DNA of 64,000 nucleotides. Source: Acanthococcus lagerstroemiae. Taxonomy: Eukaryota; Arthropoda; Insecta; Hemiptera; Eriococcidae. The position numbers were made by a program, and so were the translations under genes. The stretch spans positions 10,292,001 to 10,356,000 of the forward strand of contig CM063106.1 of the NCBI GenBank assembly GCA_031841125.1, written 5' to 3'. The first letter of the stretch is position 1. Each line of letters starts with the position of its first letter. Positions 45,321-56,093 of this stretch are shown piece after piece. Under the pieces are notes generated by a model that saw only the letters and a program-made list of their open reading frames with translations, made no database searches and had not been told where the DNA came from.

Positions 45321-45648
45321 AGCCAGAACTTGACGTAGAATTTTTTTTATGTTTTTATTTTTATTCATTGATAAATACAGTTCAATTTGAATGAGTTCTT
45401 TGTAAGAGTAACTTCACGTTTCTAACCTCAAAATAAATATTAAGTTCAGCATTACTATCCATTGTGCCCTACCAAATACCTTCTCTTTATGGACTGGAAA
45501 AACCGTGATCCAACTCGATCCGAAAATGTACTAAATGAATTTTATTCTTTGAACATTCATCCAACGATCCTACCATCATTCAGCTGCGACCGTTCGCAAC
45601 CTTCAGAGAAAACGAGGAAATAATGACGAACGATGGGGAACGCAGCAA

Positions 45649-46043
45649 GACCCTCTATATTAAAACCCACCTAGTGTATCAAAAAATCAATTTTCACTTT
45701 TTGGGTGTTTGGGAATGCAGGAGACCTGTTTTTTTATGTGGGACTTGTCCCATTTTATGGGAAATTATATAAAACGCTCCAAAAACATATCTATGTTAAA
45801 ACCAGTCTGTCAAAAACCACTTACACGCAGCGAACTGTGGTTTTTGTGTTCAAACCGAGCTGCATAGTTGGTGTGAACGTAGTTCAATTATTTGTCGCGA
45901 GTTCCGAGTGGATTGGGTTACGAGGTTACGAGCACGAGAAAATTCAAGGAACCAGTGGGAGGAGGGGAGGGCGGGACACTTTAATTGAAATTCTAGAGAA
46001 AACCGGTTTTGACACACCTAGGTGGGTTTTAATATAGAGGGTC
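45649..46043. mobile_element. TIR element with 36-bp inverted ends
   Basis: GACCCTCTATATTAAAACCC ACCTAG on the left is mirrored exactly on the right, and similarity extends to about 36 bases. A 395-bp block. The frame 45705-46037 spans it and has no recognisable domain. No clear duplication. Confidence 0.75.
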
Positions 46044-46092
46044 ACCCATGAGATGTGCGCCGTGGTGTTATGCGCGTATCCAGTGTATTGGG

Positions 46093-46396
46093 CAGGGACG
46101 TACTGATGGGGGGGGGCGTATCCCTAGGAATTTTTCCCTCAGCAGTTAGGAAAATTCACCATTTCAGTCAGGCAAAGTTGGAAAAATCCAAAGAGTCAAA
46201 AGATTTTTTTTTCTTTCTTATTTTTTCTTTGATACTTGGGAATTGAGTTGAGAAGTTGAAAAAAAATCTGACAAGTCACAAAGTTTTTTTTTTTTTTTTT
46301 TTGCTTCGATATTTGGGAATTTTAAGTTGAGTCAGTTGGGGCCCTCATAATTTTTACCCCCTCTCCCCCCGGGAAAAACTTTACGGTACGTCCCTG
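46093..46396. mobile_element. CAGGGACGTAC-family MITE, copy 3
   Basis: Begins CAGGGACGTACTGATGG and ends TTACGGTACGTCCCTG. The flanks GTATTGGG and GTATTGTA share six of eight bases. Orientation is opposite to the copies at 35613 and 41603, judged by the internal AGTTGGAAAAATCC words. Confidence 0.8.
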
Positions 46397-48255
46397 GTAT
46401 TGTAGTATCACGATTATTACTATGTACCTGATTTCCTTTCCTCTCATCAACTTGGCAAAACTGGGGTCTAGGTTCTCAGTTCTTGTTATTTGTTCATTTC
46501 ACATTTCGTGTTTGATTCTATTTACCTTGAATTAGAAGATTTGTGCGTTCTTTTTGATTAAATGTAAATAAGAAAAGTTCCTCAGAACTTAGTTTTTAGT
46601 TCTGGTTTTATTTTGATTTTTATTAGAAGTTGATTGTGCCTTAACAAATCCAGTTCCGTCCTTTGTTTTGTAAATAGAACGAAACTAATAAATTTTTTAA
46701 GGGTATTGGGTATAGCCTACTCAAAGTAGTCAAGGTGAAAAGATAATTTCTAATTATTAATTTTTTTCTTAATGATTACCTACTCAGTTTTTGCTTCAGT
46801 TTTAATTTTGAAACAATCTTTCAAATTTGTGTAGCTATATTGAGATGTTGATATAAAAATTATGTTACCCATTTAAACGAGTCCCATTTAAATTTGTTGT
46901 AGTTTTGATTCAAGTCGTGATACCCTGTACATTACTTGTGAAGAGGACCAAGAGGACACCCTTTATATAGGGACTGACCACCGGAAGGAAAGGAAGTGTT
47001 TCTACGTACAAGTTAACGTAAAATTTTGACTTGGAACCAGAAACGCAAAGAAGGCTCAGAACTAGGGGGGGCTTACGCCTCCGTATTATGAAGCAACATC
47101 ACCCCTCCGCATAATTTTCTTTGGTAATTTTTCAGTGTTTGGGGCTATTTAAAAGTTGGGGGGCTAAGTTCCCCAGGCCCCCCACTATATTTGCGCCTAT
47201 GCTTGGAACAAAGTAAACATTGAAAAAGTCGTGTAGTTAGGTTTTGGCCATTTAGAATCACGATTTCGCCCAGTGTGCCGTCCCCAGGTTGGAAAAATAT
47301 GAATCTGCTTCCTCCTGAGAAAAAGTAAGCAAAACAGCTAAAAGGAAAGAAAAATCTGAAGAATCCTACACTTGTTATTAATAAGTTTCCTCTCCCCCCT
47401 CCCCCTGAAAACAAAGAAAAAAAATCGTTGTGGTACATAGATCCCCAAGTTAGAAAAGTATAAATCCGCTTCCTCCCAAGGAAACGTACACAGAAAAATT
47501 AAAGAAAGAAAAAAAAAGTGTGAAGAATCCTTGACCAGCTACTTATGAGACTGGTAATCGATCAAAGCATTAAATCTAGAATACTGTTTCCATTTGTCCA
47601 CCAGAAAACCAGTACTTCAGAAGTGGAGAAGAAAAAGGACAATATTTTAGTTACGCTAGATCTATACAAACTTGAAGTAGGGCGTTGAAAAAAACGAAGT
47701 GTCTCTCTTTAAAAATCTAAAAAAAAGTTCTCACGGTAGACCGCGTGTAAGAACTTTCAAATGAGAGACGCGATGAAATCACGCGGCGTTGTTAACATCT
47801 TTGCAGACTCATGTATTGAGTAGGTCAGTGCTGAAGAAGACGGAAATATGTTTCTTCTTAAAAAATTTGACCGTCTCGTTCGACATTCCGCTAAATCGTC
47901 TCTGGTTCCTGCGACTTGATTTCGGTCAACCAACTGGTTGGCCGCGTCCAGCCGATTTAAAAATCGCGATAAATCAACCGGTCTCCCGAATCAACTGCGC
48001 CGATAGTGTGGATAACGGAAATTCGCTAAAATGAGCTGAGAAACCCTGTTAAAAAGGACGCTCTGTGCGGCATCTACAACCGGTTCCGCAGATAATATCA
48101 ACATCCGACTAACCATCCGTTAAACGCAAATAAAACCTATTAAAAATGATCCGGATGAGCAACAAATGGAAAATAACTGTACCGGGGCACGGTTTTGCTC
48201 TTTAGTTTGATTGAAGGTACACACGAGACCATTCAGTATCATTTTTTTTGTAAAC
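46397..48255. other. Intergenic DNA, gene B upstream region
   Basis: 47040-47200 has GGGGGGCTTACGCC and GGCCCCCCACTATATTTGCGCC, likely a worn MITE. 47930-48255 is GC-richer and probably holds promoter or 5' UTR of gene B; a TTCAGT initiator-like word lies at about 48232, without a clear TATA box. Confidence 0.4.
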
Positions 48256-48858
48256 ATGGACGCGTTCAAAATACTGTTCGCACTTTGCGTGTCATACCTC
48301 GCGACCGCCGATGCCGGACCGCTGAAACGCTTCGATCAGAGGCAGGACGGCGATTTGAATATTCAAGCTCACTTGGATAAAATCGTGCTACTTATCATAC
48401 CGAACAAGAACATCAATATTTTGGATATCAAAGGCCAAGGGCAGTTTGACAACTACGAGGACATCCTGCCGTTGCTGGGCAAGGAAAGCGCCGCCGTCAA
48501 CGAAGTAAAATTCAAACTAGCCGCCGAAGATTCGAAGATAAAGGCGGTTATCGTACCCGAGCCGAAAGAAGAGAAAAAGGAAGCGGCCCTACCGAAGACC
48601 GAACCAAAAATCATCGAGCAGAAAGAGCAAAAGGAGTTTAAGAAGCCAGCCGAGGTGCGCGAAACCACCCCAAAGAAGGTGGACAACGAAGCGAAAACTG
48701 TGCCGGAGACGCCCAAGAAGACGACTTCCAAACTGGATGGCCGAACTTACCAAACTGTACATTTGGGTAACAACCGGGAACGAGTGGTCGCTGTGTCCAG
48801 TCAAGACATCGAGGCGAGGAAAGTCGATACATCGACGACGAAAAGCGAAAAATTGTAA
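48256..48858 (+). CDS. Gene B: small secreted Lys/Glu-rich protein, paralogue of gene A N-terminus
   Basis: A single open frame of 200 codons from the ATG at 48256 (AAAC before it). Upstream in-frame codons start from a non-ATG codon and look like 5' UTR. Residues 1-20 form a signal peptide (cleavage near ADA/GP). The mature start KRFDQRQDGDLNIQAHLDKI matches the same place in gene A (YDQSQFGDYNVQIHLKNI). Residues 95-160 are rich in Lys, Glu and Pro, with repeated PKKxxxK words and no Cys. The C-terminal part contains GRTYQTVHLGNNRERVVAV. No enzyme motif. Codon use and GC content stand out from the surroundings. ATTAAA at 48945 may be the polyA signal. Function unknown; likely extracellular. 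Confidence 0.85.
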   Translation: MDAFKILFALCVSYLATADAGPLKRFDQRQDGDLNIQAHLDKIVLLIIPNKNINILDIKGQGQFDNYEDILPLLGKESAAVNEVKFKLAAEDSKIKAVIVPEPKEEKKEAALPKTEPKIIEQKEQKEFKKPAEVRETTPKKVDNEAKTVPETPKKTTSKLDGRTYQTVHLGNNRERVVAVSSQDIEARKVDTSTTKSEKL

Positions 48859-49904
48859 TTGCCATATGTAAGTATTCATTGTTTGCATTTTTACGTCTGT
48901 CCGTTTTCTCAATCGTGGTAATTTATTGCTTTTCTTTACTTTCAATTAAATGTTTTACACTGTTTTTTGTTGTTTTGTTCGAAACGGGACAAGGCGGTAT
49001 TTCGAAAGGCAAATTGAGTCCAGAAAATTAGTTCTGAGGATGGATCTCTCTTCCCGTTTTGCCCCTTATTTGAATTATACAAGTTCTGTCGTTAAGTCAA
49101 CTGTCCGAGTCCCGCTTGGAGCGCTAGTGTGAATATTGAAAAGATTGGGCTTGTTCTTTTGACTAAATTTCGGCATTATCAGGTCTTATCGAGCAAATAG
49201 TGATTTTGATAACGATGCTCATTTTTCAGTCATTTTAGATACAAAATTAAAAGTAAAAATGTAGTTGCATATTTTGTAAAAATCCTTAAAACATGAAGAT
49301 TTTATAAATGTAACTGAATGAAAATATCACGTGTATGAATAAATCTATTGTGAAACCTACTTGAGTAACTGATACATTAAAACAATCTAATTATATTATT
49401 ACTGAAGCTACAAAGGTCTTTAAAGGCTCTAAATATTTTAAAGTATTGTAATGAGTAGGGCCGTGCCGACGGGTATTTTGGGGATTCAAACACTCCTGTT
49501 GGCCGAAATTTTTCGAAATTTTCTTTACAAATATAGGGTGATTCTACAGTTAGTTCACAATGTGAATGAACTTTTCTTAGAACGTGTGAATTACCTTTTG
49601 GCTCACCCGTATGTTACACGTAATTCGTGAAATTGCTCATTTCGTAAAATGCACGAATTTGTAGATCGGGCAGCCGACTGCATGAAATCGGCAACACCTG
49701 AAAATTGAAGCTGCTCAATTTTGCGGAATTTTGTAATTCGCCGGTAACATTAATGCAAACGGTCAAAAAGTATGTAGGTAATTAATGATCAGTCACGTAA
49801 GGTTGTGAAGTAAATTGTGAATCATGTACGTATTGTCTTATCGCTGTTAACAGTTAACCAGTCGAGCCGAGACCGGACATAGGCCTCCCTCAACCTTTGC
49901 CATT
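48859..49904. other. Gene B 3' region and intergenic DNA
   Basis: ATTAAA at 48945-48950, then AT-rich sequence without a feature that I can support. Confidence 0.4.
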
Positions 49905-50870
49905 CCCATAGGCGGGAACTTAAGGGTTGCTCCGGGGCTCGAGCATCCCTTGAAACCCCCCCCCCCCTAAAAAGAAAAAAATCTATGCTTTGTTATTATA
50001 CCTATAGACATTATTTTATTACAGTTGTCACTGTGTGCAAACAACAAGAGCGTGAGTGAGATTAATATAAGATCTCTTTTCTCGCAACGTATCACGAATT
50101 TCAGAAATTTAGGAAGCTCTATTAATGCAGAAACTACTCGACTTGAACTGAATGAACCAGTTCTCTCGAGAATACGAGAGGCACCTAAAAAATACGAGTC
50201 CAGTTCTTCGCCACAAACTTTGGGGTTGAAAAGCATTTCAGAAAAAAATATTACGAGATTATCGACTCCGTTTCAATAGTTTTAAATCAGCGTTTCAATG
50301 ATAATGATCAAACGTTTTTCAGACGACTCGAGGAATTTGTAATTGAAAAAACTTCAGACTCGAAAGAAGTTGCTACGGGAATTGTCACGTTTTATGAAGA
50401 AGAATTCCGTAATACCGTGAATGCAGATCGTCTAATTTTACATCGAAATATGGCCTCAGACCTTATGAAGAATTCAAATTTAAATTTAACACCGAAATGT
50501 ATAAATGAGGTGGTCCAGTTTTTCAAAAAACCTGAAAATTCATAGTCACTTAATTTAGTTTTAGGAATTACTATGTTGCTTAAAATTTTTTAAACTATTC
50601 CAGTCTCGACGTGTACATGTGAAAGATTTTTCTCTGCGATAAGGAGACTTAAAACTTATTTAAGATCGATGTTAACCGCTCAACGTTTAAATCAAGTTTC
50701 GGTACTTTACGTGCATAAAAACATCAATCGCGATATTGATTTGGATAAATTGATGAACGAATGGATTTACAGAAATTTGCATCGTTTATCAACTTTTTCA
50801 GAGGCGTCGCTGGATTTTTTTTTTTTTTTTTTTTGGGGGGGGGGGTAATTTTTTCAGTGTGTTGACCTAC
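49905..50870 (+). pseudogene. hAT transposase remnant, ZMYM1-like type
   Basis: From 50285 the frame reads QRFNDNDQTFFRRLEEFVIE and, after in-frame TAGs, TCTCERFFSAIRRLKTYLRS, then LTAQRLNQVSVLYVHKNI. The C-x-x-x-C-E-R-x-F-S-A-x-R-R-L-K-T-Y-L-R block is the C-terminal dimerisation region of a hAT group also found in ZMYM1-like proteins. The frame 50025-50279 ahead of it is shifted relative to it. A CATAGGCGGGAACTTAAGG word near 49910 and a CAGAGGCGTCGC word near 50800 may be terminal sequence. Relative of the end word at 53013-53030. Dead. Confidence 0.8.
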
Positions 50871-51741
50871 ATTCATTGGTGTGGGTGGATTTCTCGGGAG
50901 AGGGGTGTATAGTATGTTGTATCAAAGTGTCTAACAGTCATTGAAGTCATTTATTTTCAGTCATGGTCATTTAAAGGTTTAAGAATCAGCAAATTATACC
51001 TTGAATGAGAAAACAAAGAATTTAGAATTGAAAAATTCTATTATAATGGCCTGGGCTGCAATTTTTATGCGAATGCATATTTTTTATCTTTAGCGTATAG
51101 GTATATGTTTCAAAAGATTTTCACGAATCACAGAATTCTGAGTCCAGATGAGTAGCACTTCATCCTGCATATCGCATGTTTTGGCATTTACCGCATATTT
51201 TGCACAAATTCTGCTTATTTTTCAGTTTTTCCCCCAAAAGATTATTTTTTTAGTGTTGAGAATGATGTCCGACTCCAAAAAAAAATTGAGAAGACTTAAT
51301 TGGTTAATGAATTAGTAGAAAAGCTTTTAGAAAAATATACTTTCTTTTTTAGTCCGCTAGATGGCGTAAACTATTTGAGCAACGTTATTTATAATTTTCA
51401 AATCGCTCTCCTGAAAAAAAAAAAGATTTTTTCACTTAGGTCAAGTGTGCATGAGTCACTCGATATTGTGTACTTTCAGATAGAAAAACGGCTATCTTCA
51501 GGAGAGTAAAAAAATGAGTAAAAATTATTTTACCAGTAGAACTGATTATAATTCAAATTTTTGGTGATGATGCAGTTAAATTTAGGACAAATTTTCTTTG
51601 AAAATGAATTTCTAATCGACTTAATACTGATTGAAGTTCTTTTCACACTTACGGTAAATCATACATGATCACTCATACATATACAGGGCTGCCAACACTT
51701 GAAACTCTAAGTTTAAATCCCTATGAGTAACTTAAGTTGTT
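50871..51741. other. Intergenic DNA with hAT-like AT/GCATA words
   Basis: 51040-51225 has GCGAATGCATATTTT and CCGCATATTTTGCACA, similar to the ends of the hAT fragment at 28040. No ORF. Confidence 0.4.
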
Positions 51742-51910
51742 CAGGGACGTACCGATACGGAGGAGGGGGCAACTTACTCCTCCCCTCCTGTTGGAATTTT
51801 GTACTCAGCATTTGGGAAAATTTACCATTTTAGTCAGGCGGAGTTAGGAAAATCCAACATGTCAGAAGTTCTTTTTTTTTTGCTTACTTTGACACTTGGG
51901 AATTGAGTTT
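51742..51910. mobile_element. CAGGGACGTAC-family MITE, left part only
   Basis: Begins CAGGGACGTACCGATACGG and shares AGTCAGGCGGAGTTAGGAAA with the 46093 copy, then stops at GGGAATTGAGTT. TATGAGTAA occurs just outside both ends (51722 and 51911), perhaps by chance. Confidence 0.6.
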
Positions 51911-52188
51911 TATGAGTAAGTTATAACTGAAATGATAATGAATTGATCTTACCAGGTTTCACCTTATTAGGTTACATAATACTATTTTTCGTGAGTATCG
52001 CATACCTCGGTTTCAAATTGCTCAAATTTCACTTTCTGGCGTCGATCATTAACCAACTACCACTACAACAACTATCCAATGTTTGATTTCTGGATAAATT
52101 CCATTTGACAAACATAATACTCGTAAATCCTCCATGTTACTCAAAAACATATCGGGGCACTTTTTATGTTATTGGAAAATCATTCAAC

Positions 52189-52866
52189 GGCATATCTCGC
52201 ACCAGCAGTGGCGTAGCTAGGGGTTTCCCAAAGAGGGGGCACAATACGATTTTCAAGGGAGAAAAAGTCGAAAATTGCGGTATTTTTTAAAAATCGCCGA
52301 CATTAGAGGACTATGTAGAAATATTTGTGGGGGAAGGGCACGTGCCCCCGTGCCCCCCCACGCTGCGCCACTGCGCACCAGTGGACTCATATCTTGATAA
52401 AAACAATTGGACAGTGTTGCCATATCATGAAGGAACAATTTGTTGTACGTTTTAGTCCAGTCTAAAGCATAGTAGTCAAGATCGGTACAGTGGGCCTTAT
52501 ATTGGGGATCCGGGCCTTATTGGGTTCATCTACCTTTATGCAATAAAATTAGTTCTTTTCCCCATGAAAATGTAGTATTATAGACGAAGAAATATATTTA
52601 GCTTTGGTTTATTATTTTAGCATATTCATAGCACATAGAGAGGGGGGGGGGCGGAAGGTCATTTATTTTCAGATTTCGATTTTGTTAGACAGCCTGTGTA
52701 TGTGTATTGCGAGTTAAGCGTATGGTAGGGTACTACGAATTGCGGTATCACATGGCACTACTTCGTTTACAAATTTTTTATGACTACAAGTATAAATATA
52801 ATTATTGGCCTTTGAATTTGGGGGGATAATTTTGATCATTTCTACCCCGCCCTTAGCGACGCACAT
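52189..52866 (+). repeat. Interspersed repeat D, copy 2 (filled MITE site)
   Basis: Reverse complement of 20462-20979, interrupted by the MITE at 52206-52373. Includes a G-run at 52642. Confidence 0.8.
52206..52373. mobile_element. CAGTGGCGTAG-family MITE, copy 4, perfect 8-bp duplication
   Basis: Starts CAGTGGCGTAGCTAGG, ends CACGCTGCGCCACTG, 168 bp. CGCACCAG lies on both sides (52198-52205 and 52374-52381). The homologous repeat at 20955-20975 has a single such site and no insertion, so the insertion event is fully documented within this window. CAG/CTG ends and 8-bp duplication fit the hAT superfamily. Confidence 0.95.
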
Positions 52867-52969
52867 GAACTTCGTACATGTTACCTAGTAATAAGTAATT
52901 TACTCGTTCATCTTTTCTAGTATTTATGACGTGTTAATTGCAACAAAAAAACAACAACTTTTTTTTGTT

Positions 52970-53032
52970 AGTTCATTATTTTGTTCGAGCATCCCTTGGG
53001 AAAATTGTAAGTTGCCGCCTATATTATGTCCA
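52970..53032. mobile_element. Isolated end of an hAT-like element
   Basis: TTCGAGCATCCCTTGGG and GTAAGTTGCCGCCTATA resemble, in changed order, the 49910-49960 end of the hAT remnant. Partner end not found. Confidence 0.4.
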
Positions 53033-53249
53033 TTTCGACCGCATATATGAGCTATTTGATGCCATAATTTGTTCTTCAGAAAATTCTAGTAATAATTTCC
53101 CCATTTCTTACTTAGGCGTCCTCTTTTTCATTTCGTTATATTTACGATAGGTAGTAGGTACCGAAAAATAATTTTGGAGGACCATCTCTCATTCTTTAAT
53201 CTTGTAATACGTACCACCCCCCCCCTCATTTCCACTTGTCTCCTCTAAT

Positions 53250-53481
53250 TATCTCCATGATATTTCTGTTAGTACTTAATACGTATCTTGTTATTTTTAA
53301 TTTCTGAGATTTTTGATCTATCATTCAATTTAATTCCCAATATCGACCTTCACATGGAGTTTCGAGTTGGTGCCAGCTCCTTTTCTTCATTTTTTGTTAG
53401 AATCCAAGTCTGTTATCCGTAAGTGAGAGTGGGTAAAATACAACTAATAAATTCTGGCTCTTTTGGAACAGTTTATACGGT
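53250..53481 (-). pseudogene. RTE LINE C-terminal fragment, part 1
   Basis: On the minus strand: SCILPTLTYG, stop, QTWILTKNEEKELA, then RSILGIKLNDRSKISEIKNN. These are the ILPTLTYGxQTW and RSILGIK blocks seen at 32860-32970. It continues across the insertion at 54602-54735. Confidence 0.75.
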
Positions 53482-53489
53482 CTCTTCAT

Positions 53490-54601
53490 GGCTATAGGTA
53501 TGAATTGCGTCCAGTACATTTTTAACATGTTTTAGTTGCGTCCCATGAGAAAAAAAAAAAAAAAAGTGAGTTCCGTCCCGAGTGTAAAGAATAACGATGA
53601 ACAAGTTGCGTCCTGCTTCTCGTCACTAGTCCTTCATACTTTCTACCTGTTTTGTGTACATTTGGTCTGTATGTCAATCATCTTTCAATTTTAAAAATAA
53701 TCATCCGGGACATCATAATTTAAATCTCACCGCTCCCCGGATTTCAAAAATATGATATCCACCCATAATCAGAAAATAAACTTGTATTAACGATTGAAGC
53801 CTGGAAGGTACGCTATCTGGCGGACTGGTGTGAAATACTGATTAGAATAGGATAAACAGGATATTAAAATATGAGGATATGTTGAAAATTTTCTATTTTA
53901 TTGAAATTTTCAAGCTAATTTTGTCTTGGAAACTACTTACATGTTTTGTAACACTGGGGTATGTTCCTCAGAAAATCAGACAAGGAAATAACATTTTTTC
54001 GGCTTTGCACTTTTTGTTTTACTTCAAACTTCTTTGCTTAGTGCGAGCATCTATTAGTACAAAATTTTGGTGGTCTACACTTCCAAAAAATGTATGTTAA
54101 ACGAAATAGCATGCGTGGTAGTTCTTATAGAAAATAGGCGACTGATCTACTTTGAACGTGAATAAACAATTATCTGGGATTCAAATTATCTTAGTAAGAT
54201 AATTTAAAGAGTTGATTTCATAATTCAGTGGGAGTTGATGTTAAAAAGTATTATTTGAACATGGACTATCAACAAAACGTAGACTACTGAGATTTTTGGA
54301 AAAACATTACCTTGTACATTTTAAAATAGTTGCAACACGTAAACCCAGCGATTTAAAATTCGTGGATGATTAAAAATATTTGAATTTGAACATTTTGTGT
54401 TCTTGAAAATTTTCGAGGTTCTAATACATATACCTACAACCTGTATGTTTGTTTTCTTCTGACGCAATGTACTTACCCTACATGTAGGACGGAACTCGCA
54501 CATCTTAATTTTTGCTGGGACGTAAATCGAACATCTTCATTTTTAAGCCGGGACGCAACTGATACGAAAATTGCTTTTCGGGACGCAACTGGCAAACTAC
54601 C
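53490..54601. mobile_element. 1.1-kb insertion with GTTGCGTCC ends, 8-bp duplication
   Basis: Splits the RTE fragment. CTCTTCAT flanks both sides (53482-53489 and 54602-54609). Subterminal TTGCGTCC words face GGACGCAAC words at the other end (two near each end). The interior is AT-rich without a transposase. 53879-54100 is open but not recognisable. Confidence 0.75.
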
Positions 54602-54609
54602 CTCTTCAT

Positions 54610-54735
54610 AACATATTTTAGACTCCAAAATTTTTGTCCATATCCCATTGCCTTTCTTCTTTTTTTGAAATTGTTCTATTAATGATACACTTTGTCCTAA
54701 ATAGTTATATTCATGAACGTGTTCTGTTATTTAAT
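54610..54735 (-). pseudogene. RTE LINE fragment, part 2
   Basis: Minus strand: VHEYNYLGQSVSLIEQFQKK, the YLGQ block that precedes the C-terminal tail in the other RTE copies. Together with part 1 it shows the LINE was continuous before the 1.1-kb insertion. Confidence 0.75.
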
Positions 54736-55281
54736 TTAAATTTTGGGTGGTGTTATTGACACGACGCGGAAATCTTGTCCGCATGTAATAGCACGCGGAT
54801 ACGCCACCATGTAGTGCCACTGCAAAAAACTCCTGTCTTTTATCATTGTTGATATGGAAAAAACTGGACAGCACTCTTGTGAATTCCTCATTTTACGTCG
54901 AATTTTAAAATTTGATTGCGATTTCAAGCGAATCCTTTTGAAATGCCGGGTTTTGTTCTATTTTGAAGGGTCCGGCTATGCCTCCAACGAAGGAAAGGTA
55001 TGAAAATGAATAAAGCAGCAGGTGAACTGATGTTTTTTCTTTATAGGCCCGTAACCAGAGAGGGCTAACTCCCCCCCCCCCCGAAAAAAATTGCGAGTCC
55101 CCAAATTTTTTGATAAATCTGTAAAACGTTTGAAAAAAATGTTTTGCTTTGAAGCATTTGATGAGCCAATTTTTTGTATTAAGAGTCTCGAGCTGGGAGC
55201 TTTGGGATCCGAAGGAACGACTGTTTTCGAGTATCACAATTATTTGATTTACTACAAAATTACCGCGAACACAAATAGTGA
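54736..55281. other. Intergenic DNA, nothing recognised
   Basis: A poly-C run at 55070-55082 marks a likely worn MITE; no gene. Confidence 0.35.
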
Positions 55282-55346
55282 CTCTTTCTTTCTAATTTGC
55301 TCCCAACCTGAGCCCTGGAATCCGCCCTTTTGAGCATTACTTCAGA
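55282..55346 (-). mobile_element. 5'-truncated copy of the SINE with 11-bp duplication
   Basis: 65 bases match the 3' end of the SINE at 36060-36125 (GGAATCCGCCCTTTTGAGC, TTCTAATTTGCTC). ACAAATAGTGA flanks both sides (55271-55281 and 55347-55357). Truncation at the 5' side and a target duplication fit LINE-driven retroposition and confirm the SINE's 3' end. Confidence 0.85.
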
Positions 55347-55673
55347 ACAAATAGTGATTAGTGATAACACAGGTATTGAAGTAGCGAACTTTAAAAGAGC
55401 TCAGTTTATTGATGGTATCATGAAAAATTGAGATCTATAGAGTTGCTTAAATTAAAGCTGGTAGTTTCTAGTTCACGAAAATCGAGTTTACATTCCTTAA
55501 TTATTTTTAAGTTTTTAAAATATTCGATTCCGAACAAGATGTGATTGTTTCCTATATGAGAAGTTTTATGGGTTAGAAAGTTGTGTAAATTTTTCTACGA
55601 AATACTGGCTGCAGCTTCCAGCAGTGACATTACTGTGATGGGTGATAATCGATATAACTGACGTTTTAGGTTA

Positions 55674-55901
55674 ATTGAGTAGCCTAGAATCAAAACTCAC
55701 TTTTGCCATTTCATTTCGAGGGCGCAGATCGGCAAAATACTGTACACGGGTGCAGGAATATCTTTCCTGTGCTGCCTGTGAACGTGGAGTGTGTACAACA
55801 TACTCCACGTTCACATTCCTGCACCCGTGTACAGTATTTTGCCGATTTGCGCCCTCGAAGTGATATGACAAAAGTGAGTTTTGATTCTAGGCTACTCAAT
55901 T
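55674..55901. repeat. 228-bp palindrome
   Basis: Arms of about 95 bases: AATTGAGTAGCCTAGAATC on the left, GATTCTAGGCTACTCAATT on the right, with CACGGGTGCAGGAA and its complement inside. The centre holds a second palindrome, GTGAACGTGGAGT / ACTCCACGTTCAC. No direct duplication is visible. The frames reported on both strands here mirror each other and are artefacts. Confidence 0.85.
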
Positions 55902-55913
55902 TTTGTCTCTTGA

Positions 55914-56086
55914 TAAAGCTCTAGATAGGAGAGTACAATCGTCCGCCACTTTGAATCCAACCGCGCCCGCGTCGATGCCGAATTGACTACGCGGTACGCT
56001 CCGCATAGTCGGATTCGGCATCCACGGGCACAGTTGAAGTCAAAATGGCGGACGATTGTACTTCCACGAAGTATACAGAGCTTCTA
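55914..56086. mobile_element. Palindromic foldback MITE, copy 3, 7-bp duplication
   Basis: 173 bp from TAAAGCTCTAGATAGG to CAGAGCTTCTA, flanked by CTCTTGA (55907-55913 and 56087-56093). Its centre matches that of 16599-16771 almost base for base, while the outer arms differ. It starts 12 bases after the 228-bp palindrome. Confidence 0.88.
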
Positions 56087-56093
56087 CTCTTGA

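Noticed and set aside
45705..46037. 110-residue frame
   Set aside because: It lies inside a TIR element and shows no domain, signal peptide or splice context.
48453..48945. Minus-strand frames of 92, 118 and 75 residues opposite gene B
   Set aside because: They are shadows of the gene B coding region, which has the signal peptide and the paralogue match.
55671..55924. Four mutually complementary frames of 62-73 residues
   Set aside because: They are produced by the palindrome; each is the mirror of another.
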